From the NCBI RefSeq assembly GCF_021654575.1, contig NZ_AP024488.1, positions 2,232,001 to 2,296,000 on the forward strand: a stretch of 64,000 nucleotides of DNA, given 5' to 3'. The stretch's first letter is position 1. Each line of letters starts with the position of its first letter. Source of the stretch: Desulfoluna limicola. Its GTDB lineage: Bacteria > Desulfobacterota > Desulfobacteria > Desulfobacterales > Desulfolunaceae. The notes below the pieces were generated by a model that saw nothing but the letters and a program-made list of their open reading frames with translations, made no database searches and was not told the DNA's origin. Positions 63,795 through 64,000 of the stretch are shown one piece after another. Both the position numbers and the translations under genes were made by a program.

Positions 63795-64000
63795 GCCTCC
63801 GGCGGCCCTGCCGGGGGCAAAACGTTTACCTGTTTTATGAGATGGGTTTGACAAACAGGTCTTGAAAGCAGGTAGCGGCTGCGCTTTGCCCCTCGTTCCC
63901 CTGGGCAAATCACATCCGCCCTTAAAGCAGAAATCAACCTAATGACGGCTTTTTTAGACCCAATGTACTAAACGTTTACCTGTTTTAACAGGTCTTGAAA
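63795..64000. repeat. R1/R2 composite repeat reaching the window edge
   Basis: GCCTCCGGCGGCCCTGCCGG at 63795, GGGTTTGACAAACAGGTC, then the R2 block AAGCAGGTAGCGGCTGCGCT and CCCCTCGTTCCCCTGGG. ACGTTTACCTGTTTTA is repeated at 63823 and 63972. The right end is outside the window. Confidence 0.7.

Overview
The window looks like chromosome of a marine, anaerobic, sulfate-reducing-type bacterium (Desulfobacterota, Desulfobacteraceae-like; genus not determinable by eye). The hints are a pyruvate phosphate dikinase, a strongly codon-biased acyl-CoA dehydrogenase with a FadR-type regulator, a SulP anion transporter, an FmdE-MoeA fusion, a moderately GC-rich backbone and very abundant intergenic GCCTCCGG/CCGGAGGC hairpin repeats.

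Left third (1-21549, all minus strand): one uninterrupted reading frame from 18907 off the left edge encodes a giant secreted adhesin (over 6300 residues present). It has an LEPR-XLL-like N-terminal motif, a DUF4347 domain, a long block of RTX calcium-binding repeats and then thousands of residues of beta-strand repeats. A TolC-type outer-membrane factor lies directly upstream on the same strand, preceded by a GLQxGLxN surface-repeat protein. This resembles a type I secretion adhesin locus; ABC and membrane-fusion components are not in the window.

Middle (22-45 kb): ordinary metabolic and regulatory genes. These are a LysE exporter, LysR regulator, SulP transporter, PPDK, FadR-type regulator divergent from an acyl-CoA dehydrogenase, ilvB-ilvN, a methyltransferase, a lipoprotein, an outer-membrane barrel, GreB and a globin-coupled diguanylate cyclase. 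Two features stand out. The first is a tandem pair of Val/Ile-rich leader peptides, each followed by its own intrinsic terminator, upstream of ilvBN. The second is a family of intergenic repeats, one copy of which is split by a 243-bp MITE with a 4-bp target duplication.

Right-centre (about 46.6-58.9 kb): a chromosomal integron. The integrase gene intI (57906-58904, plus) faces away from an AT-rich array of nine gene cassettes, all on the minus strand and separated by recognisable attC sites. The array includes two identical copies of one cassette, an OLD-family ATPase/TOPRIM nuclease cassette (candidate phage defence) whose last codons were replaced by an IS3 insertion, an IS91-type transposase in the attI-proximal position, a group IIC intron inserted inside the core of one attC on the bottom strand, and a truncated second group II intron at the distal end. 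The other cassettes encode small membrane or exported proteins of unknown role.

Right end (59-64 kb, minus strand): a hotdog thioesterase, a radical SAM protein, an alpha/beta hydrolase and an FmdE-MoeA-like fusion, again separated by the repeat families. No tRNA, rRNA or CRISPR array was recognised.
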